Assembly (NCBI GenBank): GCA_027686065.1
Contig: JAQCTH010000014.1
Coordinates: 1 to 60,279 of the forward strand
Direction of reading: 5' to 3'
Source of the DNA: Clostridiaceae bacterium AF10-41
Lineage (GTDB): Bacteria; Bacillota; Clostridia; Clostridiales; Clostridiaceae
Length of the DNA: 60,279 bases
Each line of letters starts with the position of its first letter. Within the stretch, counting starts at the first letter, position 1. The notes beneath the pieces were generated by a model. The model was not told the origin of the DNA, did not search any database, and was given only the letters and a program-made list of their open reading frames with translations. Positions 15,339 to 23,832 of the stretch are shown one piece after another. The translations under genes and the position numbers were made by a program.

Positions 15339-15443
15339 TATCCCGCTCCTTTCATGTATATATAATACCAAAGTATATTTTATGATGCTCGACTTTTTTA
15401 CTACAAAAAATATCGAATTGTATGGGGATTTAGAAGATTCAAC

Positions 15444-16415
15444 TCATGGAGAAAATACAATGTTTCCAAGAAAGATTGGTTGATTACTAAGCTTATAATA
15501 GTCAGAAAGACTTGCCCTTATGATTTGATTGCATTCATAGGTTTTAAAATAATATTCACATGTATTAGTATTCATAAAAGAAATATATTTTGTATAATCA
15601 TAAGTACCTCTATCAGTTAAAACAATTCCCTTAGGAATAAAAACGCTATTCATAATATGAAAACATGTAATAAGTGCTTCAGAAGAATCTTTTGGAACTG
15701 GTACATGTGTTTTTATAAATGATGTGCGAACAAAGCGCTCAGGAGAGGTGAAGCCTCCAGGGAGATTCACGGTTCCTGAAGCCTGACCAAAGGGAGTTAA
15801 TGATACATTTTCCCAATAAACTTCATTTTGTTGAGTGGTTGATACATTCATATAATTTCTTAGATTAGTCATATGCCATTGAAAATCAGGGCTATTCGAC
15901 ATCACTCCTATAGGGTTATCAATTATCTCAAGACCTCTTTCAGTTTGTTCAATAATAATAGATTTACCACTTCTATCCGTAGCAATCCAATGTAAGGGAG
16001 CAATTGCTTGTGTAACTGGATCTGGTACACCTACAATATTAATGTTTTCTGATAAGGTCTTTAAATCATCCACAGATTTACAACATCCTAAAATGTAATG
16101 TAGAAAATCTAAAGACGCAATCTGTTCTTTATTATTTATGTCTGAATCATAATAAGCATAACCTGCAAAATATAAAACAGCAGCAGCAAAGCCTTGTTCA
16201 TTGACACCATCAAAAAAGCCCAATATACCATTGGTTTCTTGTCCCATACAGATGAAACTATAGTTATCAATATATTTTTTCATTGTTATAAGGCTATGCC
16301 ATTCATAATTTTTAGGTATTATATAAATTCCAGGTTTAATAGGATAGGAAAAATCCATGGTTCTTCCAAAGAAGTTCTCTTTTTGTAAGGATTGCAAAGT
16401 AATAGCTGTGCACAT
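15444..16415 (-). CDS. choloylglycine hydrolase-family amidase (bile salt hydrolase/penicillin V acylase)
   Basis: Protein of 323 aa, close to the 315-340 aa of the Ntn-hydrolase family. The start at 16415 gives MCTAIT, so removal of Met exposes the nucleophile Cys2; GGAGG lies 9 nt upstream. Other active-site elements are RTMD (Arg18, Asp21), GVNEQGF near 71, SNSPDFQWH near 174 (conserved Asn) and SPERFVR near 226 (conserved Arg). Enzymes of this family hydrolyse amide bonds of conjugated bile salts or penicillin V; sequence alone does not separate the two. There is no signal peptide, so it is cytosolic. A palindrome, TTTAACGTTAAA (16462-16473), lies upstream. Confidence 0.88.
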   Translation of the reverse strand: MCTAITLQSLQKENFFGRTMDFSYPIKPGIYIIPKNYEWHSLITMKKYIDNYSFICMGQETNGILGFFDGVNEQGFAAAVLYFAGYAYYDSDINNKEQIASLDFLHYILGCCKSVDDLKTLSENINIVGVPDPVTQAIAPLHWIATDRSGKSIIIEQTERGLEIIDNPIGVMSNSPDFQWHMTNLRNYMNVSTTQQNEVYWENVSLTPFGQASGTVNLPGGFTSPERFVRTSFIKTHVPVPKDSSEALITCFHIMNSVFIPKGIVLTDRGTYDYTKYISFMNTNTCEYYFKTYECNQIIRASLSDYYKLSNQPIFLGNIVFSP

Positions 16416-16583
16416 ACCATAAAACCTCCAATTTTATAAAATTCATGATTATAATATATGGTTTAACGTTAAAGAGGGTGAACTTTAATTTTTTGATCTA
16501 GGGCTAACAATGTTAACAGTATTTAATCATATAAAAGTACTGATCTCATATTATAAATTTGTATAATAAATGAAATATAGCAA

Positions 16584-16658
16584 TTGACACTTTAACTACT
16601 TAGTGTTACTATATAGTAGTAGTAAGTAATACAGAATATCAGTATTACTAGATAGTAA
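16584..16658 (+). promoter_or_regulatory. PadR promoter with two tandem operators
   Basis: TTGACA (16584-16589), 17 bp, TACTAT (16607-16612). Two copies of an inverted repeat follow: TTACTATATAGTAG (16606-16619), over the -10, and TTACTAGATAGTAA (16645-16658), just before the ribosome binding site. They are 39 bp apart and are the expected sites of the PadR protein encoded downstream. Confidence 0.8.
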
Positions 16659-16671
16659 AGAGGTGAACTAT

Positions 16672-16995
16672 TTGGAAAATATAACAGAAATGTTAAAGGG
16701 GGTACTAGAAGGCTGCGTCCTTGAAATAATAAATCATGAGGAAACCTACGGTTACGAGATTACGCGAAGGTTAAATACATTAGGATTTTCAGATATTGTT
16801 GATGGGACAGTTTATACCATTTTAGTGAGGCTAGAGAAGAATAAACTGGTAGACATAGAAAAAAAACCATCAGATATGGGTCCTCCGCGAAAATTTTTTA
16901 AGCTGAATGATGCAGGACGTGAGGAACTGAGAATGTTCTGGGAAAGATGGGAATTTGTATCATCAAAAATAAATGAATTAAAGGAGAAGAAATAA
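16672..16995 (+). CDS. PadR-family regulator of the exporter operon
   Basis: Protein of 107 aa. TTG 16672 (MENITEMLKGVLEGCVL) is chosen because AGAGGTG lies 7 nt upstream; the alternative GTG 16663 overlaps that site. It is a PadR winged helix: YGYEITRRLNTLGF, VDGTVYTILVRLEKNKLVDI and the wing GPPRKFFKLNDAGREEL. It heads an operon with two DUF1048 genes and probably the KTR and ABC genes, a layout common in Firmicutes drug-efflux loci. Autoregulation through the two TTACTA-type operators is likely. Confidence 0.88.
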   Translation: MENITEMLKGVLEGCVLEIINHEETYGYEITRRLNTLGFSDIVDGTVYTILVRLEKNKLVDIEKKPSDMGPPRKFFKLNDAGREELRMFWERWEFVSSKINELKEKK

Positions 16996-17342
16996 TGAAT
17001 TTTTGGGAAAAAATCACAGGGAGTGACATGACTAAAGAATTTAAAATTTTTGAATTAAGAGCTGAAAAGCTACCATCTGACTATCAAGCTGCATGGGAAA
17101 AGATTAAGGCTAATCTTTGGGAGCACTCAGATTTCACAGGTCGCAATCTCATGCCAATTCTTGAGGGTGTGATTGGCCTACTAGAAGAAACAGCTTCTGA
17201 TGGGCAAAGTGTACAAGAGGCTTTAGGTGATAACATTAAAGGTTTCTGTTTAGCATTAGTAGGTGAAGAAGGGACCAATTATTATAGAGATAAATGGCGA
17301 AAACAACTTAATAATAATATTGCTAAAAAATTAGGTAAATAG
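16995..17342 (+). CDS. DUF1048 protein 1
   Basis: Protein of 115 aa. ATG 16995 shares a base with the PadR stop, so translation is coupled; GGAGAAG precedes it. Small helical soluble protein of the DUF1048 family, with the hallmark LPSDYQAAWEKIKANLW near residue 30. Members occur next to PadR genes and ABC exporters. The function is not known; a role modulating the regulator is possible. Similar in layout, but not closely in sequence, to the next gene. Confidence 0.8.
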   Translation: MNFWEKITGSDMTKEFKIFELRAEKLPSDYQAAWEKIKANLWEHSDFTGRNLMPILEGVIGLLEETASDGQSVQEALGDNIKGFCLALVGEEGTNYYRDKWRKQLNNNIAKKLGK

Positions 17343-17351
17343 GAGGATGAA

Positions 17352-17702
17352 ATGGGAATAAAGGATATGATAAAAGATAAAAAAGAGTGGCGAGCACACG
17401 TAGAGCGTGTTAAATCCCTACCAAAAGATTATCAGATTGTTTATAAAGAAATTCAAAAATATCTTTATAAAGTCGGGCCTGCTGAACTAAGTGAAGGGAT
17501 AGATTTACTTATTGGAATTGTAGATCTTTTTGAAGAGGGTGCCCTTATTGGGAAAGGAGTACTGGAAGTTACGGGTAATGATGTAGCAACTTTTTGTGAT
17601 GATTTAATCAAAGATTCAAAAACTTACGCTGATATATATCAAGAATCTGTTAACAAAGAAGTTAGTAATGCAATGAGAAAGGCTACAGGTAGAATAAAGT
17701 AA
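17352..17702 (+). CDS. DUF1048 protein 2
   Basis: Protein of 116 aa. ATG 17352 follows AGGAGGATGAA. Second DUF1048-family member: LPKDYQIVYKEIQKYL aligns with the LPSDYQAAWEKIKANL segment of its neighbour, and VATFCDDLIKDSKTYADIYQESVNKEVSNAM corresponds to the C-terminal helix pair. The two probably arose by duplication and could form a heteromer. No enzymatic motif is visible. Confidence 0.8.
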   Translation: MGIKDMIKDKKEWRAHVERVKSLPKDYQIVYKEIQKYLYKVGPAELSEGIDLLIGIVDLFEEGALIGKGVLEVTGNDVATFCDDLIKDSKTYADIYQESVNKEVSNAMRKATGRIK

Positions 17703-17844
17703 AAGTGAAATATCATGATTGAAAAATTAATGAAGAAAGAAGTCTACACTGCCTGCAAAGATTGAGGATTAAAAAAATAGCTTAATGTTTGCAAGTATTA
17801 AAATGATAGATATCAAGAATAAAATTGAAAAAGGGGGGGATAGA

Positions 17845-18033
17845 GTGAATAAATATGAGTGGATATTATGCCCGGTTTGTAGCAATAAAACAAGAGTCAA
17901 GATAGGTTATGATACAGTACTTAAAAATTTTCCGCTATTTTGTCCCAAGTGTAAGCAAGAAATGATAATTAATGTGAAACAGCTGAATATATCAGTTGTT
18001 AAAGAGCCAGATGCTAAGACGCAGAGCCGATAA
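17845..18033 (+). CDS. cysteine-rich KTR protein
   Basis: Protein of 62 aa. GTG 17845 follows AAAAGGGGGGG. Two Cys pairs (CPVCSNKTR and CPKCKQE) form a zinc-ribbon-like unit with the N-K-T-R signature of the Cys-rich KTR family. It ends EPDAKTQSR, the usual tail of these proteins, which are best known beside tet(M)-type resistance genes and conjugative elements. Its stop codon lies within the 5' arm of the terminator. It lies between DUF1048 and the ABC exporter genes; its function is unknown and the location suggests that the locus was mobilised. Confidence 0.8.
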   Translation: MNKYEWILCPVCSNKTRVKIGYDTVLKNFPLFCPKCKQEMIINVKQLNISVVKEPDAKTQSR

Positions 18034-18067
18034 CATGTGAATGAAATCACAGTTATCGGCTCTTTTT
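18024..18067 (+). terminator. intrinsic terminator overlapping KTR stop
   Basis: GAGCCGATAAC (18024-18034) pairs with GTTATCGGCTC (18052-18062) followed by TTTTT. The KTR stop codon TAA is inside the first arm. Confidence 0.85.
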
Positions 18068-18147
18068 ATGATAAGCAATTAAGCTATCTCAAAAGAATTA
18101 AACTTAAGTTTAAGAAAATTTACTATATTAAATAGGAGGAAAAGAAA

Positions 18148-18909
18148 ATGAAAAAAAATATCATACAAATTAAAGACGTAAAGAAGTCTTACAAAGATGT
18201 AGAAGTACTTAAGGGAGTAGATTTGGAAGTGGAGCAGGGAGAGATTTTTGCATTGCTAGGTTCTAATGGAGCTGGTAAAACAACCATGATTAAAATTATG
18301 GCTACTTTGCTTAAGGCAGATACTGGAGGTATTGTAATTAACGGTTTTGATATTGAAAAAAATCCAGTAGGTATTAGAAGCTCTATCAGTCTCACTGGTC
18401 AATTTGCCGCTATTGATGAGATTTTGACTGGACGTGAAAATCTTCAAATGATAGCAAAGCTTAGACACCTTAAAAATCCAAATTCAATAGCAGATGAGTT
18501 GATTAATCGTTTTGGTATGTCAGAAGCTGCAGATCGAAGAGTATCTACTTATTCTGGAGGTATGAAAAGAAGAATTGATATTGCAATGAGTTTAGTTGGA
18601 AATCCAAAGATTATTTTTCTAGATGAGCCAACTACAGGTTTAGATCCTGAAGCACGTCTAGAAGTTTGGAAGATTGTAAAGGAGCTAACCAATTCAGGGA
18701 CTACAGTATTCTTAACGACTCAATACTTAGAAGAAGCAGAACAACTTGCAGATAAAATAGCTATTCTTCATGGTGGAAAAATTATTGCTCTAGATACACT
18801 AGAAGGATTAAAAAAATTATTCCCGCCTGCGAAAGTTGAATATGTTGAGAAAGAACCTACATTAGAAGAAATATTCCTATCAATAATAGGTAGAAAGGAG
18901 CAAAAATAA
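18148..18909 (+). CDS. ABC exporter ATP-binding protein (DrrA-like)
   Basis: Protein of 253 aa. ATG 18148 follows AGGAGGAAAAG. Walker A GSNGAGKTT at 38-46, Q-loop SLTGQFAAIDE, signature STYSGGMKRR near 138, Walker B IIFLDEPTTG near 158 and the H/Q-loop VFLTTQYLEEAEQLADKIAIL. The TGQFAAID segment and the short length match daunorubicin-resistance DrrA-type ATPases. It pairs with the ABC-2 permease, whose ATG directly follows its stop. Likely exports a drug or a peptide under PadR control, although the terminator at 18024 may give it a second promoter. Confidence 0.9.
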   Translation: MKKNIIQIKDVKKSYKDVEVLKGVDLEVEQGEIFALLGSNGAGKTTMIKIMATLLKADTGGIVINGFDIEKNPVGIRSSISLTGQFAAIDEILTGRENLQMIAKLRHLKNPNSIADELINRFGMSEAADRRVSTYSGGMKRRIDIAMSLVGNPKIIFLDEPTTGLDPEARLEVWKIVKELTNSGTTVFLTTQYLEEAEQLADKIAILHGGKIIALDTLEGLKKLFPPAKVEYVEKEPTLEEIFLSIIGRKEQK

Positions 18910-19674
18910 ATGGAATTAACAAATAAACATTTCTTAAAAGATATGAGTGTCATGTTTGGACGTTCTATGCGGCATATTTTTAGAAGTATGGATACAATTA
19001 TTACAGTTTGTATAACACCAATTGCTATGATGTTATTATTTGTTTATGTATTTGGTGGTGCGATTAAAACAGATACAGAAAATTATATTAATTATTTATT
19101 ACCTGGGATAATGTTAATGGCTATTGGGAGTGGTATTGCATATGTATCATATAGGTTGTTTATGGATAAAGAACGAGGTATATTTGAGCGGTTTAATTCT
19201 ATGCCAATTGCTCGCTCTACAGTATTATGGGGACATGTATTAACTTCAGTAATTTCCAATGGAATTTCTGTAGTAGTTATTATACTTGTTGCATTATTAA
19301 TGGGCTTCCGTTCTTCAGCAGGAATTTCAGAATGGATAGCTGTATTTGGAATTCTTGGGATATTTACATTTGCTTTGACTTGGATTGCTATAATTGCTGG
19401 ACTTTCTGCTAAAACACCAGATGGTGCAGGGGCATTCTCTTACCCTATCATCTTTTTACCATTTATAAGTTCTGCTTTTGTACCAACAGATACAATGCCT
19501 TCAATAGTACGTGCTTTTGCAGAAAATCAACCTGTAACACCTATCGTAGAAGCTATTCGTAATTTATTAGCAAAGCAATCTGTAGAAAATGACATCTGGA
19601 TTGCCCTTGCTTGGTGTATAGGAATAATAGTTGTTTCTTATATGTTTGCAATGAAAGTATATAAAAAATTATAA
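18910..19674 (+). CDS. ABC-2 type exporter permease (DrrB-like)
   Basis: Protein of 254 aa with six predicted membrane helices, starting right after the ATPase gene (GAAAGGAGC upstream). Recognisable ABC-2 features are the N-terminal RSMRHIFRSMDTIITVCITPIAMMLLFVYVFGGAI helix, SFxMDKERGIFERFNSMPIARS-like coupling segment and the late FLPFISSAFVPTDTMPSIVRAFAENQPVTPIVEAIRNL motif typical of DrrB-type permeases. It forms the membrane half of the exporter. Confidence 0.9.
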   Translation: MELTNKHFLKDMSVMFGRSMRHIFRSMDTIITVCITPIAMMLLFVYVFGGAIKTDTENYINYLLPGIMLMAIGSGIAYVSYRLFMDKERGIFERFNSMPIARSTVLWGHVLTSVISNGISVVVIILVALLMGFRSSAGISEWIAVFGILGIFTFALTWIAIIAGLSAKTPDGAGAFSYPIIFLPFISSAFVPTDTMPSIVRAFAENQPVTPIVEAIRNLLAKQSVENDIWIALAWCIGIIVVSYMFAMKVYKKL

Positions 19675-19718
19675 CTTATACTTATGTCAAGTACAGTTAC
19701 TTATAAATCAAGATAGAT

Positions 19719-19758
19719 TATATAAAAAGGTTATTGATATAATAACCCTTTTTATATA
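19719..19758. terminator. bidirectional terminator
   Basis: TATATAAAAAGGTTAT and its complement (ending at 19758) form a long stem with A- and T-rich flanks, placed between the convergent exporter and PadR genes. Confidence 0.7.
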
Positions 19759-19794
19759 GTTGTATGTAGCATATTTTTTCACATTTTTATTTCA

Positions 19795-20103
19795 TTAATA
19801 TTTTATTTCTTTGAATAATTCATAAGCTTTTTTTCTAGCCTCATCTAAAACTTCAACACCTTGATCAGTTATTTTATAGTATTTTCTAATTTTCCCATCT
19901 ACTAATTTTTCATCTTTTTCTAAGAGTCCAGTTGATTCCATATTGTGAAGGAGGGGATATAAAGTTCCTGGACTCATATCATACCCATGTTCACTAAGTT
20001 CTTCTATCATCCAAGAACCGTAGAAAGGATCTTTCTTTGCATGATGAAGTATATGGATTTGAATAAATCCTAGAAAAAATTTTCTTAAAATTTTATCTTG
20101 CAT
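19795..20103 (-). CDS. PadR-family regulator
   Basis: Protein of 102 aa on the minus strand, start at 20103 after AGAGGTG. Winged helix of the PadR type: FIQIHILHHAKKDPFYGSWMIEELSEHGYDMSPGTLYPLLHNMESTGLLE, then the wing GKIRKYYKITDQGVEVLDEAR. It lies divergently from the chromate-transporter gene with 330 bp between them, so it may control both. The intergenic CCGATATCGG palindrome is its likely operator. The inducer is not evident. Confidence 0.85.
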   Translation of the reverse strand: MQDKILRKFFLGFIQIHILHHAKKDPFYGSWMIEELSEHGYDMSPGTLYPLLHNMESTGLLEKDEKLVDGKIRKYYKITDQGVEVLDEARKKAYELFKEIKY

Positions 20104-20131
20104 TTTTGTTCACCTCTAATGTATAATGTGT

Positions 20132-20151
20132 ATATCGAAAACCGATATCGG
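20132..20151. promoter_or_regulatory. PadR operator palindromes
   Basis: ATATCG (20132-20137) and CGATAT (20143-20148) are inverted, and CCGATATCGG (20142-20151) is a perfect palindrome. They sit 30-50 bp upstream of the minus-strand PadR start. The rest of the gap (to 20433) shows no gene; a GC-richer patch at 20330-20400 before chrA is unexplained. Confidence 0.6.
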
Positions 20152-20433
20152 AATATGATATAATTATAACATCAAATATTTTTTATTACAAGTTCTTATG
20201 GTATATTTATTACTAATTTCAATGTATTTATAAAAGATAAGAAAAATTCAAACTCAAGATATAAGTTTCATACACAGTTTATCTATGGGATAATGATTTT
20301 ATTTTATAGTTTTACTTTGTATGAGATAGGAGTATCGTCTTTAGCCGTAGGTTATTATCTATAGTAATAAGATATATACTGGGTTATCTTAAGTTTACAA
20401 TATGACAATTTTGTATGAAAGGAGAGTTTCGTT

Positions 20434-21627
20434 ATGAAAAAAGAAAGAGAAAATAAAAATACTGTTTTATGGAGAACATTTCTAAAAGATGTATTCATTT
20501 GCTCTTTAGGAGCATACGGAGGACCAGAAGCGCATTATGGTGTTTTTACAGATCAAATGGTTGTAAAGAAAAAATATCTGAATGAAGAAGAGTTAGTTGA
20601 GCTTATTGCTTTAACTGGAATTTTGCCAGGACCAAGTAGTACACAAACTATTGTAGCTATTGGGTATAAAATTGGAGGACCATTGCTGGCGCTTCTAACT
20701 ATGCTAGTATGGGCTTTACCTGTACTTACTTTGATGACTTTGCTTTCATTTTTAAGTCAATTTCTAGGAAATGTGAATTTATCTCAAGAAGGATTGCGAT
20801 ATATTGGACCAATGGCAGTAGGATTCATAATTGTAGCGGCATATCGAATAGGGAGTAAAGTTGTAACGGACAAAATTACTTTAATGCTATTAATAGTTGG
20901 AGGAATAACCACTTATTTCATTCGAGAACCTTGGATATATCCATTAGTTTTAATTTTAGGTGGAATTGTTAGCGTTATTACCTCAAAAGAGAAAAATCTA
21001 TGGAATCGTGTGAAAATAAGTCCTCCTTGGATATACTTGATTTTATTTGTAACTTTTGCAATAGGAAGCCTTCTTTTAACTATTATATGGGATAACAAAA
21101 TAATTCATTTATTTGAAAGTTTTTACCGATATGGTTACTTGGTTATTGGAGGAGGACAAGTGGTGGTGCCACTTATGTATAGTGAATTAGTTGAAGTAAA
21201 TCAGTATATGACAAATCAAGAGTTTTTAACTGGATTCGGACTTGTGCAGGGGTTACCTGGACCAATGTTTAGTTTCAGTTCATATGCAGGTGGAATGGCA
21301 GCTAGGGGGGGCAGTGTGCTAACACAAGTTCTAGGTGCTGTTGCAGGTGGCATTGGAATATTTCTACCAGGACTTCTTTTAATTTATTTTATATATCCTA
21401 TATGGGAAAACTTAAAGAAAATTAGAGGAATCAAAATATCCTTAAAGGGGATTACTGCTGTTGCTGGTGGATTAATTACTGTTTCTGCAATAATTCTAAT
21501 GCAGAAGAGTGGATTTAGAATTGATAATATTATTGTTATGCTAATTACTATAGTACTTTTATTCACCAAAAAGATACCAGCACCGTTGATTGTATTAGCT
21601 ACGTTAGTAGCAGGATTTATTATGTAG
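20434..21627 (+). CDS. chrA: chromate transporter family protein
   Basis: Protein of 397 aa with about ten membrane helices. ATG 20434 follows GAAAGGAGAG. It is a two-domain CHR protein: the first half has GAYGGPEAHYGVF and LPGPSSTQTIVAIGYKIGG, the second has the equivalent GGGQVVVPLMY and LVQGLPGPMFSFSSYAGG, the two inverted PGP motifs of the ion-transport family. Members export chromate or carry related oxyanions; many clostridial homologues have no tested substrate. Lies next to the fluoride-regulated antiporter. Confidence 0.85.
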   Translation: MKKERENKNTVLWRTFLKDVFICSLGAYGGPEAHYGVFTDQMVVKKKYLNEEELVELIALTGILPGPSSTQTIVAIGYKIGGPLLALLTMLVWALPVLTLMTLLSFLSQFLGNVNLSQEGLRYIGPMAVGFIIVAAYRIGSKVVTDKITLMLLIVGGITTYFIREPWIYPLVLILGGIVSVITSKEKNLWNRVKISPPWIYLILFVTFAIGSLLLTIIWDNKIIHLFESFYRYGYLVIGGGQVVVPLMYSELVEVNQYMTNQEFLTGFGLVQGLPGPMFSFSSYAGGMAARGGSVLTQVLGAVAGGIGIFLPGLLLIYFIYPIWENLKKIRGIKISLKGITAVAGGLITVSAIILMQKSGFRIDNIIVMLITIVLLFTKKIPAPLIVLATLVAGFIM

Positions 21628-21663
21628 ATGTAAAGAAAATTAATAATATAATGTCTTTATATA

Positions 21664-21692
21664 TTGATAAATTCATTTAAATAATGTATTAT
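21664..21692 (+). promoter_or_regulatory. promoter of fluoride-riboswitch transcript
   Basis: TTGATA (21664-21669), 17-bp spacer, TATTAT (21687-21692). The expected start lies near 21699, at the first G of the aptamer. Confidence 0.65.
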
Positions 21693-21699
21693 ATTTTAT

Positions 21700-21790
21700 G
21701 GGAATGAAGTTCTCCCTTGGTTAAGACCTAAACCGCGTGTAAAGCTGATGACTTCTGTGATTTAAAATCGCAGAATCATTGGCTTTTTTT
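21700..21790 (+). promoter_or_regulatory. fluoride (crcB-type) riboswitch with terminator
   Basis: The order matches the fluoride aptamer. First comes P1, GGGA/UCCC, enclosing AUGAAGUUC (21700-21716). Then UAAACCGC, and then GCUGAUGACUUCU (21744-21756), whose ACUUC can pair with the GAAGU of the P1 loop as the pseudoknot. A small extra hairpin (GGTTAAGACC) sits between. The expression platform is a terminator: AGCTGATGA and TTCTGTGATT fold back on AATCGCAGAA and TCATTGGCT, followed by seven T. The terminator uses the aptamer's own 3' half, so fluoride binding should permit read-through. The P3 helix is short here, a mild deviation. It controls the antiporter at 21864. Confidence 0.75.
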
Positions 21791-21863
21791 ATTCCTTTAA
21801 GAAATTATAAAAAATTTATCTATGACTGTATTTATTACTTTAAAAAAGATAGGAGAGATGTAT

Positions 21864-23048
21864 ATGCTATTATCACTTGCATTATTATTCCTAAGTGGAA
21901 TGGTGCTAGGAAAAATTTTTGAGACATTAAGACTTCCAAAGTTACTTGGAATGCTAACAACTGGTATTTTACTTGGGCCATATGTATTGAATTTACTTGA
22001 CCCTACAATTTTGAATATTTCTACAGAATTAAGGCAAATAGCTTTAGTTATTATCTTAACTAGAGCAGGACTTAATCTTGATATTAAAGACCTAAAAAAG
22101 GTTGGGAGGCCAGCTATTTTAATGTGTTTTGTACCTGCTTGCTTTGAGATAATAGGGATGTTAATTCTGGCACCTATGCTTCTGGGAATAACTATATTAG
22201 ATGCTGCCATAATGGGAACGGTTATAGCGGCAGTTTCTCCAGCAGTAATTGTACCCAAAATGCTTAAACTGATGGAAAATGAATATGGAACAAGCAAGAG
22301 TATTCCACAAATGATAATGGCCGGAGCTTCTGTAGATGATGTATTTGTTATAGTTCTTTTCACAGCTTTTACCGGACTAGCACAAGGTGGGGCTATTACA
22401 GCAGCACATTTTCTAACTATACCTACATCAATAATTTTAGGGTTACTAGGTGGAGTGGTAACAGGATTATTTTTATCACTATTATTCTCTAAATTTCATA
22501 TTAGAGATACTGGAAAAGTAATAACTATTCTTTCAATTTCGTTTTTACTTATTACTTTAGAGCATATGATGACGGGTACAATTGGATTTTCAGGTTTACT
22601 TGCAGTAATGGCACTGGGAGCAACGCTTCACCAAAAGAATTATGAAACTTCACAACGTCTTTCAAATAAATTCTCAAAGCTATGGGTTGGAGCGGAGGTA
22701 CTTCTTTTCGTTCTTGTAGGATCAATAGTTAATATTAGTTATGCATTAAATGCAGGAATACTATCAATTTTACTTATTTTTGGAGTCTTATTATTCCGTA
22801 TGATAGGAGTTTTTGTTTGTCTTATTAATACTAAACTCAATAAAAAAGAGAGAGTTTTTACAGCCATTGCTTATATGCCTAAGGCTACAGTACAAGCGGC
22901 TATTGGTGGGTTGCCATTAGCTATGAATTTACCTTGTGGTAATATTGTACTGACTGTAGCGGTTCTATCTATTATGATTACTGCTCCACTTGGTGCTATT
23001 CTTATAGATACAACTTATAAAAAATTCCTATCTAAGGATGTGAATTAG
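21864..23048 (+). CDS. cation/proton antiporter of the CPA type under fluoride control
   Basis: Protein of 394 aa. ATG 21864 is chosen because AGGAGA (21850-21855) lies 8 nt upstream; ATG 21858 is too close and an earlier frame start has no ribosome binding site. About 11-12 hydrophobic helices with CPA-superfamily motifs: LRLPKLLGMLTTGILLGP near 20-37, VIILTRAGLNLDIKDLKK near 70, and AVSPAVIVPKM and GASVDDVFVIVLF in the ion-binding region, with the conserved VDD acidic residues. A fluoride riboswitch in the leader implies a role in fluoride tolerance, for example coupling to ion or proton balance. Whether it moves Na+, K+ or fluoride is not decided by sequence. Confidence 0.85.
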   Translation: MLLSLALLFLSGMVLGKIFETLRLPKLLGMLTTGILLGPYVLNLLDPTILNISTELRQIALVIILTRAGLNLDIKDLKKVGRPAILMCFVPACFEIIGMLILAPMLLGITILDAAIMGTVIAAVSPAVIVPKMLKLMENEYGTSKSIPQMIMAGASVDDVFVIVLFTAFTGLAQGGAITAAHFLTIPTSIILGLLGGVVTGLFLSLLFSKFHIRDTGKVITILSISFLLITLEHMMTGTIGFSGLLAVMALGATLHQKNYETSQRLSNKFSKLWVGAEVLLFVLVGSIVNISYALNAGILSILLIFGVLLFRMIGVFVCLINTKLNKKERVFTAIAYMPKATVQAAIGGLPLAMNLPCGNIVLTVAVLSIMITAPLGAILIDTTYKKFLSKDVN

Positions 23049-23127
23049 ATATTTAATAAAGTCTATAATTAAAGAATTGAGGGTATAATGTAAGGTACAA
23101 TTTATTTAGATGGAGGAAATATAATTT

Positions 23128-23592
23128 ATGAAATCTGTAATTATATATTGTTCTGCGTACAAAAATCATACTGAGAAAATTGCGAAAGTATTTGCAAAGG
23201 AAATAAATGCTGAATTAATAAATTTAAAGGAATCTAAAGATATTATAATTGATAATTATGATTTGATTGGGTTCGGCTCTGGAGTCTATAAAGAAAGAAT
23301 GGCTTCACAATTATTTAGTTGTGTTGAAAGGTTGAGCTTAAAAGGAAAAAGTACTTTTGTATTCTCAACAAGTGGAGTTGGTAAAAGGTTTTATAATAAA
23401 AAATTAATCAGGCTTTTAGAATTAAAGGGAGCAAAGTGTAAGGGTAGCTTTGCTTGTAAGGGAAGTTTTATTAGCAAAGATTTTAGTGATAATAAAATTT
23501 TTGAATTCATGAGTAAGTTTGCACAAGGACATCCAAATTATAAAGATTTAAGTGAAGCTGAAAGCTTTATTAAAAAAATAGTATCTATATAA
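23128..23592 (+). CDS. flavodoxin-family protein
   Basis: Protein of 154 aa. ATG 23128 follows GGAGGAAAT. The FMN-phosphate loop is at residues 8-15 (CSAYKNHTEKIA, a variant of the S/T-x-T-G-N-T loop). Later flavin-contacting loops appear as GFGSGVYKERM near 50 and FSTSGVGKRFYNKKL near 78. An electron carrier or small NAD(P)H-flavin oxidoreductase of the anaerobe type. It is alone, closed by the 23593-23639 terminator. Confidence 0.85.
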   Translation: MKSVIIYCSAYKNHTEKIAKVFAKEINAELINLKESKDIIIDNYDLIGFGSGVYKERMASQLFSCVERLSLKGKSTFVFSTSGVGKRFYNKKLIRLLELKGAKCKGSFACKGSFISKDFSDNKIFEFMSKFAQGHPNYKDLSEAESFIKKIVSI

Positions 23593-23639
23593 TAATAGTG
23601 CAATAGAATAATATTTATTCTGTTGCACTATTATTTTTT
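23593..23639 (+). terminator. intrinsic terminator after flavodoxin gene
   Basis: AATAGTGCAA...AATAA pairs with TTATTCTGTTGCACTATT, followed by ATTTTTT. Confidence 0.85.
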
Positions 23640-23832
23640 ACATAAATAAAATCATGTTATAAAGAAAAATAAAATATTGACTGCAAACCTTATAATTAAA
23701 TAAATATATAAATATTTACTAATATCCTTTTAAAATTAATGTTGTTATATAAAATAAAAATTATAAATTGGGAGCGTAAGGACAATTTGATACGTCTAAT
23801 AAATGTAAGCACCATAAGAAAGGAGGTAACTT

